A stretch of 64,000 bases of DNA from assembly GCF_003515705.1 (NCBI RefSeq), contig NZ_QWEH01000019.1, positions 1-64,000 of the forward strand. Direction: 5' to 3'. Positions 53,754 through 63,764 of this stretch are shown here, one piece after another. Made by a program: the position numbers and the translations under genes. Origin of the DNA: Oceanobacillus profundus. Lineage in GTDB: Bacteria; Bacillota; Bacilli; Bacillales; Amphibacillaceae. Positions within the stretch are counted from its first letter, which is position 1; every line of letters begins with the position of its first letter. The notes under the pieces were generated by a model that did no database searches, was not told the origin of the DNA, and was given only the letters and a program-made list of their open reading frames with translations.

Positions 53754-54947
53754 ATGAAGTTTTTTCATACTGCGGATTGGCACTTAGGAAAACTTGTCCA
53801 GGGAATTTATATGACCGAAGATCAACGTTATGTATTAGAACAACTTATTCAAGCAGTGGAGGAAGAAAAACCAGATGCAGTCATTATCGCAGGTGATTTA
53901 TATGATCGAGCGGTTCCGCCAATTGAAGCAGTTCACTTATTGGACGAAGTTTTAGAGACAATTGTGCATCGATTAAAAACACCTGTAATCGCGATAGCAG
54001 GTAACCATGATAGTCCGAGCAGGTTGAATTTTGGGAGCAGTTTAATGAAACATCATGGTTTTCATATTGTCGGTAATCTGACAAACCATATAGAACCAGT
54101 TGTTTTAGAAGACGAATTTGGAGAGGTGCATTTTCATCTCATTCCGTACTGCGACCCAAGTGTGGTAAGGAATGTTTTGGAAGATGAGGATATCCGAACA
54201 CATGATGACGCAACAAAAAAGATTATCGAACAAATTACCATGCAGATGGATGCCAATGCCCGACATGTTGCTGTTGGTCATGCGTTTGTGACTCCCTATG
54301 CGAAAGAAGAAGAAAATACAAGTGATTCGGAGCGGCCGCTTTCAATTGGTGGTGCAGAATATGTTGCTAGTGAACACTATATGCCATTTCATTATACGGC
54401 ATTAGGGCATTTGCATCAGGCTCATTATGTAATGGATGAGAAAATTCGTTATGCTGGATCGATTTTAAAATACTCTTTATCCGAGGAGCATCATAAAAAA
54501 GGATTTCATATTGTCGAGATGGATTCTTTAGGAAATGCCACAGTTGAAAAACGTCTCTTGAAACCGCGGAGAGACATTCGTACCGTTGAAGCATACATAG
54601 ATGATTTATTAAATCACCCAATAAATCAAGATTATGTTTTTGTTCGGTTATTGGATGAGACTCCGGTATTGTCGCCGATGGAAAAGGTGCGATCTGTCTA
54701 TCCGAACGCGATGCATGTGGAACGTAAAAACTATTCTGTCACACCTCTTGCGCAGGCAGAAGATCGTTCTATTAATCGAAGCAAGATGAGTGACATGGAT
54801 CTTTTTCAGGCATTTTATAATGAAGTAAAAGGTAATCGTGCAACAGAAGAAATGGAAGCTATTTTTAAAGAAACATTAGATCAACTTCTAAAGGATGCAA
54901 GTGAAACAAAAGTAATACCGAAACAGAAAGCATCTCTAACGAATTAA
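53754..54947 (+). CDS. sbcD: Exonuclease SbcCD subunit D
   Basis: A 397-residue Mre11-type nuclease subunit. The metallophosphoesterase motifs are 'FFHTADWHLGK', 'IIAGDLYDR', 'AIAGNHDSP' and 'YTALGHLHQ'. With SbcC it cuts hairpins and protein-blocked DNA ends using Mn. I chose the ATG at 53754, with AGGGGAG 5 nt upstream, over an in-frame TTG-like start 45 nt earlier. sbcC follows after 30 bp. Confidence 0.94.
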   Translation: MKFFHTADWHLGKLVQGIYMTEDQRYVLEQLIQAVEEEKPDAVIIAGDLYDRAVPPIEAVHLLDEVLETIVHRLKTPVIAIAGNHDSPSRLNFGSSLMKHHGFHIVGNLTNHIEPVVLEDEFGEVHFHLIPYCDPSVVRNVLEDEDIRTHDDATKKIIEQITMQMDANARHVAVGHAFVTPYAKEEENTSDSERPLSIGGAEYVASEHYMPFHYTALGHLHQAHYVMDEKIRYAGSILKYSLSEEHHKKGFHIVEMDSLGNATVEKRLLKPRRDIRTVEAYIDDLLNHPINQDYVFVRLLDETPVLSPMEKVRSVYPNAMHVERKNYSVTPLAQAEDRSINRSKMSDMDLFQAFYNEVKGNRATEEMEAIFKETLDQLLKDASETKVIPKQKASLTN

Positions 54948-54977
54948 GGCGATACAGCAGAAAGGAGTAAAAACCAG

Positions 54978-57900
54978 TTGAAGCCACTAAAGTTAACAAT
55001 GACGGCATTTGGTCCGTATAAAAATACAGAAACCGTAGATTTTAGAGAGCTGGATAAGACGAATTTATTTGTTATATCTGGTAATACTGGTGCGGGGAAA
55101 ACAACAATCTTTGATGGCATTGCTTTTGCATTATATGGCAGTGCAAGTGGTTCGGATCGCGAAGATATAAAGGCATTGCGCAGTGATTTTGCCGATGATA
55201 ATACCCATACAGCTGTAGAATTGGAGTTTTCCTTAAACGGACGTGTGTATCGCATACTCCGGCAGTTAGGTCATGTGAAAAAAGGAAACAAATCAAAAAC
55301 AGGTGAACGTTATGAGTTCTTTGAAAAAATAGACGACAAAGAGATTCCATGTGTTGATAGACAAATCGTTTCTGAAATAAATAAAAAGGTAGAAGCGATT
55401 ATAGGATTAACACAAGACCAGTTTAAACAAATTGTTATGCTGCCACAAGGTGAATTCCGTAAACTGCTAACATCGGATACAGAAAATAAAGAAGCTATAT
55501 TACGAAGGCTCTTTAAAACAGAGCACTATAAACATCTTAGTGAGTTGCTGAAAAATAAGAAAAACACAGTGGAGCAGCAATATAACCAAGTAAGGCAGAC
55601 GCTTGATCACTATATAACTACGATTTATTCGGTATTGCCAGAACGTGAGGATTCTCTTTTAACTAATGTTTTATCAGCAGAACATTACCATACACAACAA
55701 ATAGTTGCAGGGCTGGAAGTGGAAGCTGATTATTATCTTAGGCAAATCGAGATTGATGAAAAAGCCTATGATGCAGCGTATCGCAAACACGATGAGAAGC
55801 AAAATGCTTTCCATGAAGCACATGCACTAAATGAGCGGTTTGATGAATTGGATGTAAAAGAAAAGCGTCTGAAGCAACAAAAAGAGCAAGTCCCAGTATT
55901 CGCTGCAAAAGAAAAACAGTTGGAAGCGGCAGGACGAGCTAGTACGATTGAAATTTATGAAAAGCAGGTCTCGGATTGGCAAAAAGAAGCAGCTGAAAAA
56001 AAACGTGTATTAGAAAATGCAGAAGCAGCTAAGAAGCATGCTGATACAAAACTTGAGCAAGCGACATCCTATTATAAGGAAGCGGAAAATAAAAAAGATG
56101 TAAGAGAAGAAACTGGAAAAAAACTAGATCGATTAACGGATTATCTACCTATTGTAAAAGATATCGACATGCAAAAGGGTGAATTAGATCAGCTTGTTCG
56201 AGAGGGAAAGCTGACTAGAGCTGATTTGGAAAAAATCAGAAAAGAGATTAAAACCAAAAAAGAAGCGGCAGAAAAATGTCAAATTCAAATCAAGCAGCTT
56301 GAGGAGGCTGTAAACCAATATCATGATAAGAAGCAGCAACTGCTCGAGATGAGGGAACGTGCAAAGCTGCTGCAAGGTTATATTGATCTATCAAAGCAAA
56401 AAGATGAGCTGGAAAAAGCTGTTACACTAAAAAAAGAGCATTTTTCAAAAGCGAAGGAACAGTATCAGCGCCAAGAAGAAGCGTGGATTGCTAATCAAGC
56501 AATTGTGTTGGCAAATCATTTGCATGATGGAGAAGCTTGCCCGGTTTGCGGGAGTATCGAACATCCGAATAAAGCGACGATGGAGAAGGACGCCTTTACG
56601 AAAGAGCAACTGGAAACATTGAAAAAAGATTTAGACATAAAGGATGATTCATATCGGAATACTTTAGCTGATCTAAAGGCAAAACTATCCCAGTTACAGG
56701 AAAAGGAAACAGAAATAAAGAAATGCACGATACCTCTTGAATCTGTTTCGTCCATTTTTGAACAATTAGTAGAAGAAGGGAAAAAGCTAGCGTCTGACGT
56801 AACGGAATTGGATAAAAAACGCAGGAAGTTAGAGGAACAAAAAGAGATTCAAGAAAATATAGCTATTGAAATTAAACAATTAGAACCAAAAAGAGATCAG
56901 TTTGAAAAAGTATATCAAGATTTGGTAACTTCTTATGAATCGAAAAAAGCAGTTTATGAAGAACGCTTACGTAATATTCCAGATGAAGTGAAGGTACTAA
57001 CAGAGCTAGAGAAACAATTAAAAGAAACAAGAGAAATGAAAGTAAAGCTAGAGAAAGAGTGGGAACAAGCTCAATCTGGATTGCAAAAGGCGAAAGAAGA
57101 GCAGACAAGCGTTACTGCAAATCGAACGCATGCAAAAACACAGCTAAACGAAACGAACAAGAAAAGGCAGCTAGCAGAGAATCAGTTTCATGAAGCAATG
57201 CTAAATGCTGGGTTCGAGTCTATTGAAGTATATCGAGAGGCGAAAATGTCTCCGCCAGATCAACAGATATTGAAAAATGAGATTGATCAATTTAAACAAA
57301 GTCTATCTACGTTAACTGAACAGGTCGCTGATTTGAAAGAGGTGTTAAAAGAAAAATCAAGAATCGATTTAACGGCCCTCAAGCAGCAACTAGATGAATT
57401 AAAACAAGCATACGAGCTTGCTTTAAGTACTTGGAATCGTTCAAAAGATAGCTATCAAGGAGCAATTGATTTGAAGGTTCATATTATGGAAGCGGAGAGC
57501 CATGTGAAAGAGCATGAGAAACGGTTAGCTGCAGTATCTGAATTATATGATGTGCTCAGAGGGCAAAACGATCGGAAGATTTCCTTTGAACGCTATTTAC
57601 AAATCGAATATTTAGAACAAATCATTGATGCAGCCAATATGAGATTGAGAGAGCTATCAAATGGTCAATATTATCTAACGAGAAGTGATCGCCAAGAATC
57701 ACATGGTAAGCAAAGTGGACTAGCACTGGATGTTTATGATGCGTACACCGGGCAAACCCGCGATGTTAAAACATTATCAGGGGGAGAGAAATTTAATGCA
57801 TCCCTTGCACTTGCGCTTGGCATGTCTGATGTTATTCAAAGCTTTCAAGGCAATATTTCGATTGATACAATGTTTATCGATGAAGGCTTTGGTTCATTAG

Positions 57901-58070
57901 ATGAAGAGTCGTTAACAAAGGCAATTGACACTTTGGTTGCCCTACAGCAATCAGGTAGAATGATTGGTGTTATATCCCATGTGCAGGAGCTGAAAAGCAT
58001 GTTCCCTGCAATGCTGGAGGTTAAAAAGATGAAAGAAGGCTATAGCAGGACAAGATTTGTGATGCAGTAA
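54978..58070 (+). CDS. sbcC: Exonuclease SbcCD subunit C (SMC-like ATPase)
   Basis: A 1030-residue Rad50-type ATPase. The N-terminal Walker A is 'SGNTGAGKTTIFDGI', long coiled coils follow, and the zinc hook 'ACPVCGS' (C521 and C524) sits at the middle, which joins two molecules. The C-terminal signature 'LSGGEKFNASLALALG' and Walker B 'MFIDEGFGSLD' complete the head. It drives SbcD nuclease on DNA hairpins and breaks. The start is TTG at 54978 with AAAGGAG about 10 nt upstream. Confidence 0.95.
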   Translation: MKPLKLTMTAFGPYKNTETVDFRELDKTNLFVISGNTGAGKTTIFDGIAFALYGSASGSDREDIKALRSDFADDNTHTAVELEFSLNGRVYRILRQLGHVKKGNKSKTGERYEFFEKIDDKEIPCVDRQIVSEINKKVEAIIGLTQDQFKQIVMLPQGEFRKLLTSDTENKEAILRRLFKTEHYKHLSELLKNKKNTVEQQYNQVRQTLDHYITTIYSVLPEREDSLLTNVLSAEHYHTQQIVAGLEVEADYYLRQIEIDEKAYDAAYRKHDEKQNAFHEAHALNERFDELDVKEKRLKQQKEQVPVFAAKEKQLEAAGRASTIEIYEKQVSDWQKEAAEKKRVLENAEAAKKHADTKLEQATSYYKEAENKKDVREETGKKLDRLTDYLPIVKDIDMQKGELDQLVREGKLTRADLEKIRKEIKTKKEAAEKCQIQIKQLEEAVNQYHDKKQQLLEMRERAKLLQGYIDLSKQKDELEKAVTLKKEHFSKAKEQYQRQEEAWIANQAIVLANHLHDGEACPVCGSIEHPNKATMEKDAFTKEQLETLKKDLDIKDDSYRNTLADLKAKLSQLQEKETEIKKCTIPLESVSSIFEQLVEEGKKLASDVTELDKKRRKLEEQKEIQENIAIEIKQLEPKRDQFEKVYQDLVTSYESKKAVYEERLRNIPDEVKVLTELEKQLKETREMKVKLEKEWEQAQSGLQKAKEEQTSVTANRTHAKTQLNETNKKRQLAENQFHEAMLNAGFESIEVYREAKMSPPDQQILKNEIDQFKQSLSTLTEQVADLKEVLKEKSRIDLTALKQQLDELKQAYELALSTWNRSKDSYQGAIDLKVHIMEAESHVKEHEKRLAAVSELYDVLRGQNDRKISFERYLQIEYLEQIIDAANMRLRELSNGQYYLTRSDRQESHGKQSGLALDVYDAYTGQTRDVKTLSGGEKFNASLALALGMSDVIQSFQGNISIDTMFIDEGFGSLDEESLTKAIDTLVALQQSGRMIGVISHVQELKSMFPAMLEVKKMKEGYSRTRFVMQ

Positions 58071-58125
58071 TGGTGGATTGCGTTTTATTCAAAATATGTC
58101 TAAAAACGAATGAGAAATAGTTGAT

Positions 58126-58162
58126 AAAGCCCCTAAACGCTAATTTGCGTTTAGGGGCTTTT
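58126..58162. terminator. Bidirectional terminator between sbcC and metE
   Basis: A perfect 15-bp stem (AAAGCCCCTAAACGC with its complement), 6-nt loop, with T-run downstream. Confidence 0.9.
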
Positions 58163-58191
58163 GGATTTGAATGTAATGAATCGGCTGGATG

Positions 58192-60483
58192 CTATTTTTG
58201 AAAAGTCAATTGTTCCTCGCGAATTTCCCTTGCAGCATGGATCATCGCTTTTAATGCTCCAACTGTTTCATCCTCGCTTCTTGTTTTCAATCCACAATCC
58301 GGATTGATCCAGAATTGCTCTGTAGGAATCGTTTTTAATGCTCGGCTAATATTTTGTTTGATTTCATTTTTATCTGGAACACGTGGGCTGTGGATATCAT
58401 AGACACCAAGTCCGATTTCCTTCTCATACGTATTTTCCTCAAAGGCAGATATAATTTCACCATGACTACGTGAGGTTTCAATTGAGATAACATCTGCATC
58501 AAGACCGTCAATTGCATCATAGATTTTTTGGAATTCAGAGTAGCACATATGGGTATGAATTTGTGTCTGAACTTGAACAGAAGATGTTGCCAAGCGAAAT
58601 GCATATACTGCAGCATCTAAATACGCTTTTTGTTTTTTTTCATCTAGTGGAAGCCCTTCACGTAATGCTGGTTCATCAACTTGAATAATTTTAATTCCAC
58701 TTGTCTCAAGTGCTTTAATTTCTTTTCGTAGAGCGAGAGCGATTTGGTTTTGCACCGTTTCTCTTGGAACGTCGTCATGGACAAAAGACCAATTTAGAAT
58801 AGTTACTGGACCAGTGAGCATTCCTTTTACAGGTTTGTCTGTTAAGGATTGCGCGAAAATACTTTCCTTTACAGTCATCGCTGTGTCAAACGAAACATCA
58901 CCAAAAATCAATGGCGGTTTTACGCATCGTGAACCGTAGGATTGGACCCATCCGAATTCTGTCACACCAAAGCCGTTTAACTTTTCTCCAAAGTATTCGA
59001 CCATATCTGTGCGTTCGAATTCGCCATGTACAAGTACATCTAACCCAATTTTCTCTTGGATATGGATCCATTTTGTTATGTTAGCTCTAATAAATTGTTC
59101 ATATTCAGCTTCTGTAATTGTTCCCTGACGCCATTTTGTTCTTGTTTTTCTAACTTCCTGGGTTTGTGGCAAGCTGCCAATAGTTGTCGTCGGAAGTAAT
59201 GGTAATTGCAAGACCTCATGCTGTTTCTTAATTCGTTCAGCGAATGGTAAGGAACGTTGTGCATCCGTAATTCCTAGTGCTTCGACTTCCTTTCGAACAA
59301 TTTCATTATTTCTGTGTGTAGAATGGTTAAACTGTTCAAGTTCCTTATTATTTCTAGCTAGTTCTTGGACGATTGTCTGTTTCCCAGTTTGTAATCCCTT
59401 TGTAAGTGTTACAATTTCATCAAGCTTTTCATTCGCGAAGGACAGACCATTCTTCACATTGGAATCAAGTTGTGCTTCAGATTCTTTCGTGACTGGAACA
59501 TGTAATAATGATGAGGAAGGCTGGATAATGATTTGCTTATTTTTAACAGCTTGATAGATTGTTTCGAGCAGGTCGGTTTTAGCTTCCAAGTCAGCCTTCC
59601 AAACGTTGCGCCCATTGATAATCCCGGCTGCGAGTACTTTATCTTCTGGGAATCCAAATTGTTTAATAAGCTCTAGCGACTCTCCATGGACAAAGTCAAG
59701 TCCGATTGCTTGAACAGGAAACTCGATAATTTCTTCGTAGTGAATAATATGCTCGAAATAGGTTTGTAAAATTAGCTTTAATTTAGGTGCTGCATTATGA
59801 AATTGCTCATAAACTTGTTTTGCTTTTTGGATAACTTCTTTTGATAGATTAGTTCCTAAAATCGGTTCATCGATTTGTACCCAAGAGACACCGGCTTCCT
59901 CTAACTCTTTTAATAGTTGGACATATAAAGGTATAAAGCGTTGCAAGACGTTAGAGAAATCATTTTCTTCGTATCCTTTTGATAATTTTAGGTATGTAAT
60001 TGGACCTAAAATGATAGGCTTCCCATCGATTCCTAACTTTTCTTTTGCTTCTTTATAGAATTTTAGCGGGAGATTTTCTGTTAACGTTGGTGTCACATTT
60101 TCAAGCTCTGGAACGATATAATGATAGTTTGTATTAAACCATTTCGTAAGCTCAGAGGCGACCGCATTTTCTGTACCGCGAGCAATAGCAAAATATGTTT
60201 CGAGGTTAATCTTTCCACCATCATAGTTAAAACGATCTGGTACAACACCGAACATAGCGGAAGTATCTAGGACGTGATCGTATAGTGTAAAATCGCCAAC
60301 CGGTACAAGATCGATACCAATTTCTTTTTGCTTTTTTAAGTTTGCGAATCTAATGGCATCAGTTTCCTCTAAAAGTTCCTTTTCGGATAATTGCTTATTC
60401 CAGTATCCTTCCAAGGCGCGCTTCCATTCTCTTTTCTTCCCGATTCTTGGGTAACCTAAGTTTGAGCTAATCACATTTGTCAT
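58192..60483 (-). CDS. metE: Cobalamin-independent methionine synthase
   Basis: A 763-residue MetE, which transfers the methyl group of 5-methyl-THF polyglutamate to homocysteine. The N-terminal half starts '[17 protein letters not shown]'; the C-terminal catalytic barrel has 'TTIGSLPQT', zinc ligands in '[11 protein letters not shown]' and 'NPDCGLKTR' (about C730), and '[14 protein letters not shown]'. It is the second gene of the S-box operon, 37 bp after yitJ, which supplies its methyl donor. Confidence 0.96.
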   Translation of the reverse strand: MTNVISSNLGYPRIGKKREWKRALEGYWNKQLSEKELLEETDAIRFANLKKQKEIGIDLVPVGDFTLYDHVLDTSAMFGVVPDRFNYDGGKINLETYFAIARGTENAVASELTKWFNTNYHYIVPELENVTPTLTENLPLKFYKEAKEKLGIDGKPIILGPITYLKLSKGYEENDFSNVLQRFIPLYVQLLKELEEAGVSWVQIDEPILGTNLSKEVIQKAKQVYEQFHNAAPKLKLILQTYFEHIIHYEEIIEFPVQAIGLDFVHGESLELIKQFGFPEDKVLAAGIINGRNVWKADLEAKTDLLETIYQAVKNKQIIIQPSSSLLHVPVTKESEAQLDSNVKNGLSFANEKLDEIVTLTKGLQTGKQTIVQELARNNKELEQFNHSTHRNNEIVRKEVEALGITDAQRSLPFAERIKKQHEVLQLPLLPTTTIGSLPQTQEVRKTRTKWRQGTITEAEYEQFIRANITKWIHIQEKIGLDVLVHGEFERTDMVEYFGEKLNGFGVTEFGWVQSYGSRCVKPPLIFGDVSFDTAMTVKESIFAQSLTDKPVKGMLTGPVTILNWSFVHDDVPRETVQNQIALALRKEIKALETSGIKIIQVDEPALREGLPLDEKKQKAYLDAAVYAFRLATSSVQVQTQIHTHMCYSEFQKIYDAIDGLDADVISIETSRSHGEIISAFEENTYEKEIGLGVYDIHSPRVPDKNEIKQNISRALKTIPTEQFWINPDCGLKTRSEDETVGALKAMIHAAREIREEQLTFQK

Positions 60484-60520
60484 TTCATTTCCTCCTCATT
60501 TGTTTTCATCTTAATTCTTA

Positions 60521-62386
60521 CTATAGGCAGTGCGGGGTTGCTGACAACACCTCCTCGAAGTTACTTTTGGGGACTTTTTCCTGGATATATTCAATAAGAC
60601 GAATAATCATGTCATAACGTGCGAAAGGTGTAATTAAATAGATACCATGGAAATATCGTAAGGATACATCAATAAGTTCCTTTGCTATTGAAATCCCTTG
60701 TTCAATCGATTTGTCTCGATCGTTCGAGACAAAGCGCATTTTATCTCTAACATCGTCATTTAATTTAATTCCTGGTACTTCATTGTGGAGAAATTCAGCA
60801 TTTCTTGTTGATGTCAGCGGCATAATTCCTATATAAATAGGTGTTTGGATGTGCGCTGTTGCTTCATGCAGCTGTATGATTTGCTCCTTATTGAAGATCG
60901 GTTGTGTTAGAAAATAATCGGCACCATAGCTAATCTTTTTTTCCATTCGTTTGACTGCCTTATCAAGATGAGCCACATTTGGATTAAAAGCTGCACCAAC
61001 TTTGAAAGAAGTTTTCCGTCGTAAGGAATTACCAGAAAAGGAAAGCCCTTTATTAAATTGCTTGATTAGTTTAATTAGATCGAACGATGTTACATCAAAA
61101 ACAGAAGTGGCACCTGGGAAGTCGCCGATTTTCGTTGGGTCTCCCGTAATTGCCAAAATTTCATGAATCCCTAACGTGTCGAGTCCCATTAAATGGGATT
61201 GCAGCCCGATTAAATTACGATCGCGGCAAGTTAAGTGAACGAGAGGTCTTAGCCCAACCTCTTGTTTTATTTTTTCGGCGATCGCAATATTGCTAATTCT
61301 TGGTGATGCTAACGAGTTGTCAGCTAATGTAATTGCATCGACACCAGCCTTCTTTAATGCCTTCACGCCTTCCATATATGCGTCTGTTTGCAGATGCTTC
61401 GGAGCATCTAGCTCAACGATGATGGAATGTCTTTTCTTTACGATATCGACTAAAGGGGTCTCTTTAGTCGTCTGATTACGTGTTACTTCAATAGGGGAAG
61501 GCTTTCTAATAATCTTCTTTTCCGTTAATGGCTTTAAATTACGAACTCCTTGCGCTAATCCTTTGATATGCTCAGGGGTTGTTCCGCAGCAACCGCCAAG
61601 CAAGCGAACACCTTCATTGCGAAAATCTTCGGCGCATCGAGTGAAATAGTCAGGTTTATTTTCGTAAACGAGCTTGCCCTCGTGATAAGCTGGCAGACTA
61701 GCGTTTGGGTAAGCCGCTAAGAATGTCTTATCTAACAATGGAACATCTTTTAATGATTGCAGCATATGAAATGGACCTAAGTGACAGTTGACGCCAACAA
61801 TATTACTACCCGTATCTTCTAGACGTTGTAAAGCATCCTTTAGCTGGATACCATTTTCAAGAATACCTGGTACGTGCATGGAGACATTTGTGATAATCGG
61901 TATTGTTGTTTCTTCTCGGGCAATTTCTAATACGGTTAATAGCTCATCAAGATTGTAATAGGTTTCTAAAATAAGGCCATCTACACCTTCTAACAGTAAG
62001 CAATATAGCTGTTCTCGAAAGCTTCGTTTGATTTCTTCTTTTGTATCATTTAATGCTTGTGCGCCATGTATCCCTCCGATAGTTCCGAGAACAAAAGTGT
62101 CTTTTTTAGCAGCCTTTCTAGCAAGTTCCACTGCTTTGGTATTGATTTTTTTAACTTGATCTTCTAAGCCATAACGAGCAAGCTTAATGTAATTTGCTCC
62201 GTACGTATTGGTTTGGATTAAATCGGATCCCGCCTCAATATATGATCGATGAATACGGGTAATTTGTTCCTCATGTGTTAAATTCAATTCTTCAAAGCAA
62301 CGGTCAACGCCGTATGAATACAGCAACGTTCCCATTGCACCGTCACCAATAAGGATCCTTTCTTCAAGAGCACTTAATAAACTCAT
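60521..62386 (-). CDS. yitJ: Bifunctional homocysteine S-methyltransferase / methylene-THF reductase
   Basis: A 621-residue fusion. Residues 1 to about 300 form a homocysteine S-methyltransferase domain ('LIGDGAMGTLLYSYG', 'NTYGANYIKL' and the zinc cysteines in 'LLGGCCGTTPEHI'). From about 330 a flavin-dependent methylenetetrahydrofolate reductase barrel follows ('IVELDAPKHLQTDAYMEG', 'PLVHLTCRDRN', 'ITGDPTKIGDFPG', 'YFLTQPIF'). It makes 5-methyl-THF for MetE and may recycle homocysteine. The ATG at 62386 has AAAGGAGGA 8-9 nt upstream. Expression is set by the SAM riboswitch upstream. Confidence 0.93.
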   Translation of the reverse strand: MSLLSALEERILIGDGAMGTLLYSYGVDRCFEELNLTHEEQITRIHRSYIEAGSDLIQTNTYGANYIKLARYGLEDQVKKINTKAVELARKAAKKDTFVLGTIGGIHGAQALNDTKEEIKRSFREQLYCLLLEGVDGLILETYYNLDELLTVLEIAREETTIPIITNVSMHVPGILENGIQLKDALQRLEDTGSNIVGVNCHLGPFHMLQSLKDVPLLDKTFLAAYPNASLPAYHEGKLVYENKPDYFTRCAEDFRNEGVRLLGGCCGTTPEHIKGLAQGVRNLKPLTEKKIIRKPSPIEVTRNQTTKETPLVDIVKKRHSIIVELDAPKHLQTDAYMEGVKALKKAGVDAITLADNSLASPRISNIAIAEKIKQEVGLRPLVHLTCRDRNLIGLQSHLMGLDTLGIHEILAITGDPTKIGDFPGATSVFDVTSFDLIKLIKQFNKGLSFSGNSLRRKTSFKVGAAFNPNVAHLDKAVKRMEKKISYGADYFLTQPIFNKEQIIQLHEATAHIQTPIYIGIMPLTSTRNAEFLHNEVPGIKLNDDVRDKMRFVSNDRDKSIEQGISIAKELIDVSLRYFHGIYLITPFARYDMIIRLIEYIQEKVPKSNFEEVLSATPHCL

Positions 62387-62520
62387 TTTTCTGTCCTCCT
62401 TTATCGTTAAAAGTAGCAATTACCTCATTTCATTTTCTTCACTACCTTTTAATTCACTCCTTTGAAGCTGTCATTAGTGGAAAATTGTATTCGTGGTGAT
62501 AAGAAAAGGTGGGAAAACAT

Positions 62521-62549
62521 AAAAAGACCCCTTCCGAAAAGAAGAGGTC
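62521..62549 (-). terminator. S-box expression-platform terminator
   Basis: On the minus strand GACCTCTTC pairs with GGAAGGGGTC, with wobble pairs, followed by TTTTT. It lies between the SAM aptamer and yitJ. Confidence 0.85.
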
Positions 62550-62573
62550 ATGTATGTATTATTCACTTTACTC

Positions 62574-62679
62574 TTCTTATCTACCAAGCATTAATGCTTG
62601 TTGGAATTAGCACAGTACTTAAAAAAGCCTGTTGCCGAGGTATCGTAGGGCCAAATCCCTCCACCTCTCTGGATAAGAA
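62574..62679 (-). promoter_or_regulatory. SAM-I (S-box) riboswitch
   Basis: Read on the minus strand: P1 strand TTCTTATC, then 'AGAGAGGTGGAGGGA', 'GGCCCTACGATACC', 'CGGCAAC', 'GTGCTAATTCCAACA' and closing P1 'AGATAAGAA'. These are the conserved S-box elements (GGAGGGA, GGCCC, GCAAC and the GTGCTAATTCC core). With the downstream terminator it shuts off yitJ-metE when S-adenosylmethionine is abundant. A promoter TTGACA (62730-62735)-N17-CAAAAT lies just upstream. Confidence 0.94.
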
Positions 62680-62916
62680 AATAACGAATATTCAGTTGTT
62701 AAATCCATTTTGCATAAATTTTATAGTTTTGTCAATTGTTTTATTAAATACATTTTTGTTATTATTAAAACAAATTTGTGGTGTTGCTAAGATATGTGTA
62801 TTTTTAGGATACAATATAAAATAATATGAATGAGAGGTTCATTCATTAAATGTGTTTTATTCAGATTTTATGTCATTTATTTTGTTTTATATCCAAGTAA
62901 AAAGGGGGGTTTATCT

Positions 62917-63570
62917 TTGCAAGTGAGAATGGAATTAACATATCGTACAAAAAAGGGATTAGAGACGATGCTTAGCTCAGATATGATGCAAGCTGGACAA
63001 GCCGTCATCATTGCTGAAGACATGGAGAAAATTGGAAGAATCAAGCAATTAACATTTATTGATAGCAATGATAGAAGCTGGACCTATAAGCAATTAAAGA
63101 AATACATGGAAGAAATTAAAACGGAACCGCATGATATAACTGTCTATTTTGATGGTGGATTTGACTTGAAGACAGATAAAGCAGGTCTTGGCTGTGCCAT
63201 TTACTATGAGCAAAATGAAAAGGCCTATCGGATAAGAAAAAATGCTTTGGTGGAAGGCCTTATAAATAATAATGAAGCAGAATATGCGGCGCTTCATTTA
63301 GGATTAACTGAATTAGAGCTATTAGGTGTGCACCACTTACCAGTAACATTTGTTGGAGATTCAAAGGTTGTCATTCATCAGTTGGATGGGGAATGGCCAT
63401 GCTATGAAAAGGAGCTAGCAGCATGGATTAATCGGATTGAACAAAAGTTAGAACAGCTTGGAATTGCCCCAACTTATAAAGATGTGTCCCGGAAAATGAA
63501 CCGTGAGGCTGATCAATTAGCAACACAGGCCCTACAAGAGATTGAAATTATGAGTCATCGTGAGCGCTGA
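62917..63570 (+). CDS. RNase H-like protein
   Basis: A 217-residue protein with a C-terminal RNase HI-type domain. The acidic catalytic set is visible: D in 'VYFDGGFD', E in 'INNNEAEYAALHLG', D in 'FVGDSKVVIHQL' and D in 'NREADQLATQAL'. The N-terminal 80 residues are a separate small domain. It resembles YpeP/YpdQ-type proteins of bacilli; real RNA-DNA hydrolase activity of these is uncertain. The TTG at 62917 is preferred because AAAAGGGGGG lies 7 nt upstream; GTG 62923 and ATG 62929 are alternatives. Confidence 0.8.
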   Translation: MQVRMELTYRTKKGLETMLSSDMMQAGQAVIIAEDMEKIGRIKQLTFIDSNDRSWTYKQLKKYMEEIKTEPHDITVYFDGGFDLKTDKAGLGCAIYYEQNEKAYRIRKNALVEGLINNNEAEYAALHLGLTELELLGVHHLPVTFVGDSKVVIHQLDGEWPCYEKELAAWINRIEQKLEQLGIAPTYKDVSRKMNREADQLATQALQEIEIMSHRER

Positions 63571-63764
63571 TAGATAATCAATCATACAGACAAATTAGCT
63601 AATCCGGTAGTTTAGAAAACCTTTCCATCTAACTTCAAATGAGTTGTTTTTCGTAATACATTATATTATCATTTAACTGTTGTTTAATTTAAAAAATAAT
63701 AGTTGTGCACTATTTCACGAAGCAGTACAGTATAAAATTTTGGTAGTTGTAAAGGAGCAGGGCA

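Noticed and set aside
62462..62824. 120-codon plus-strand reading frame
   Set aside because: It lies across the minus-strand SAM riboswitch and its terminator; the bases are explained by RNA structure.
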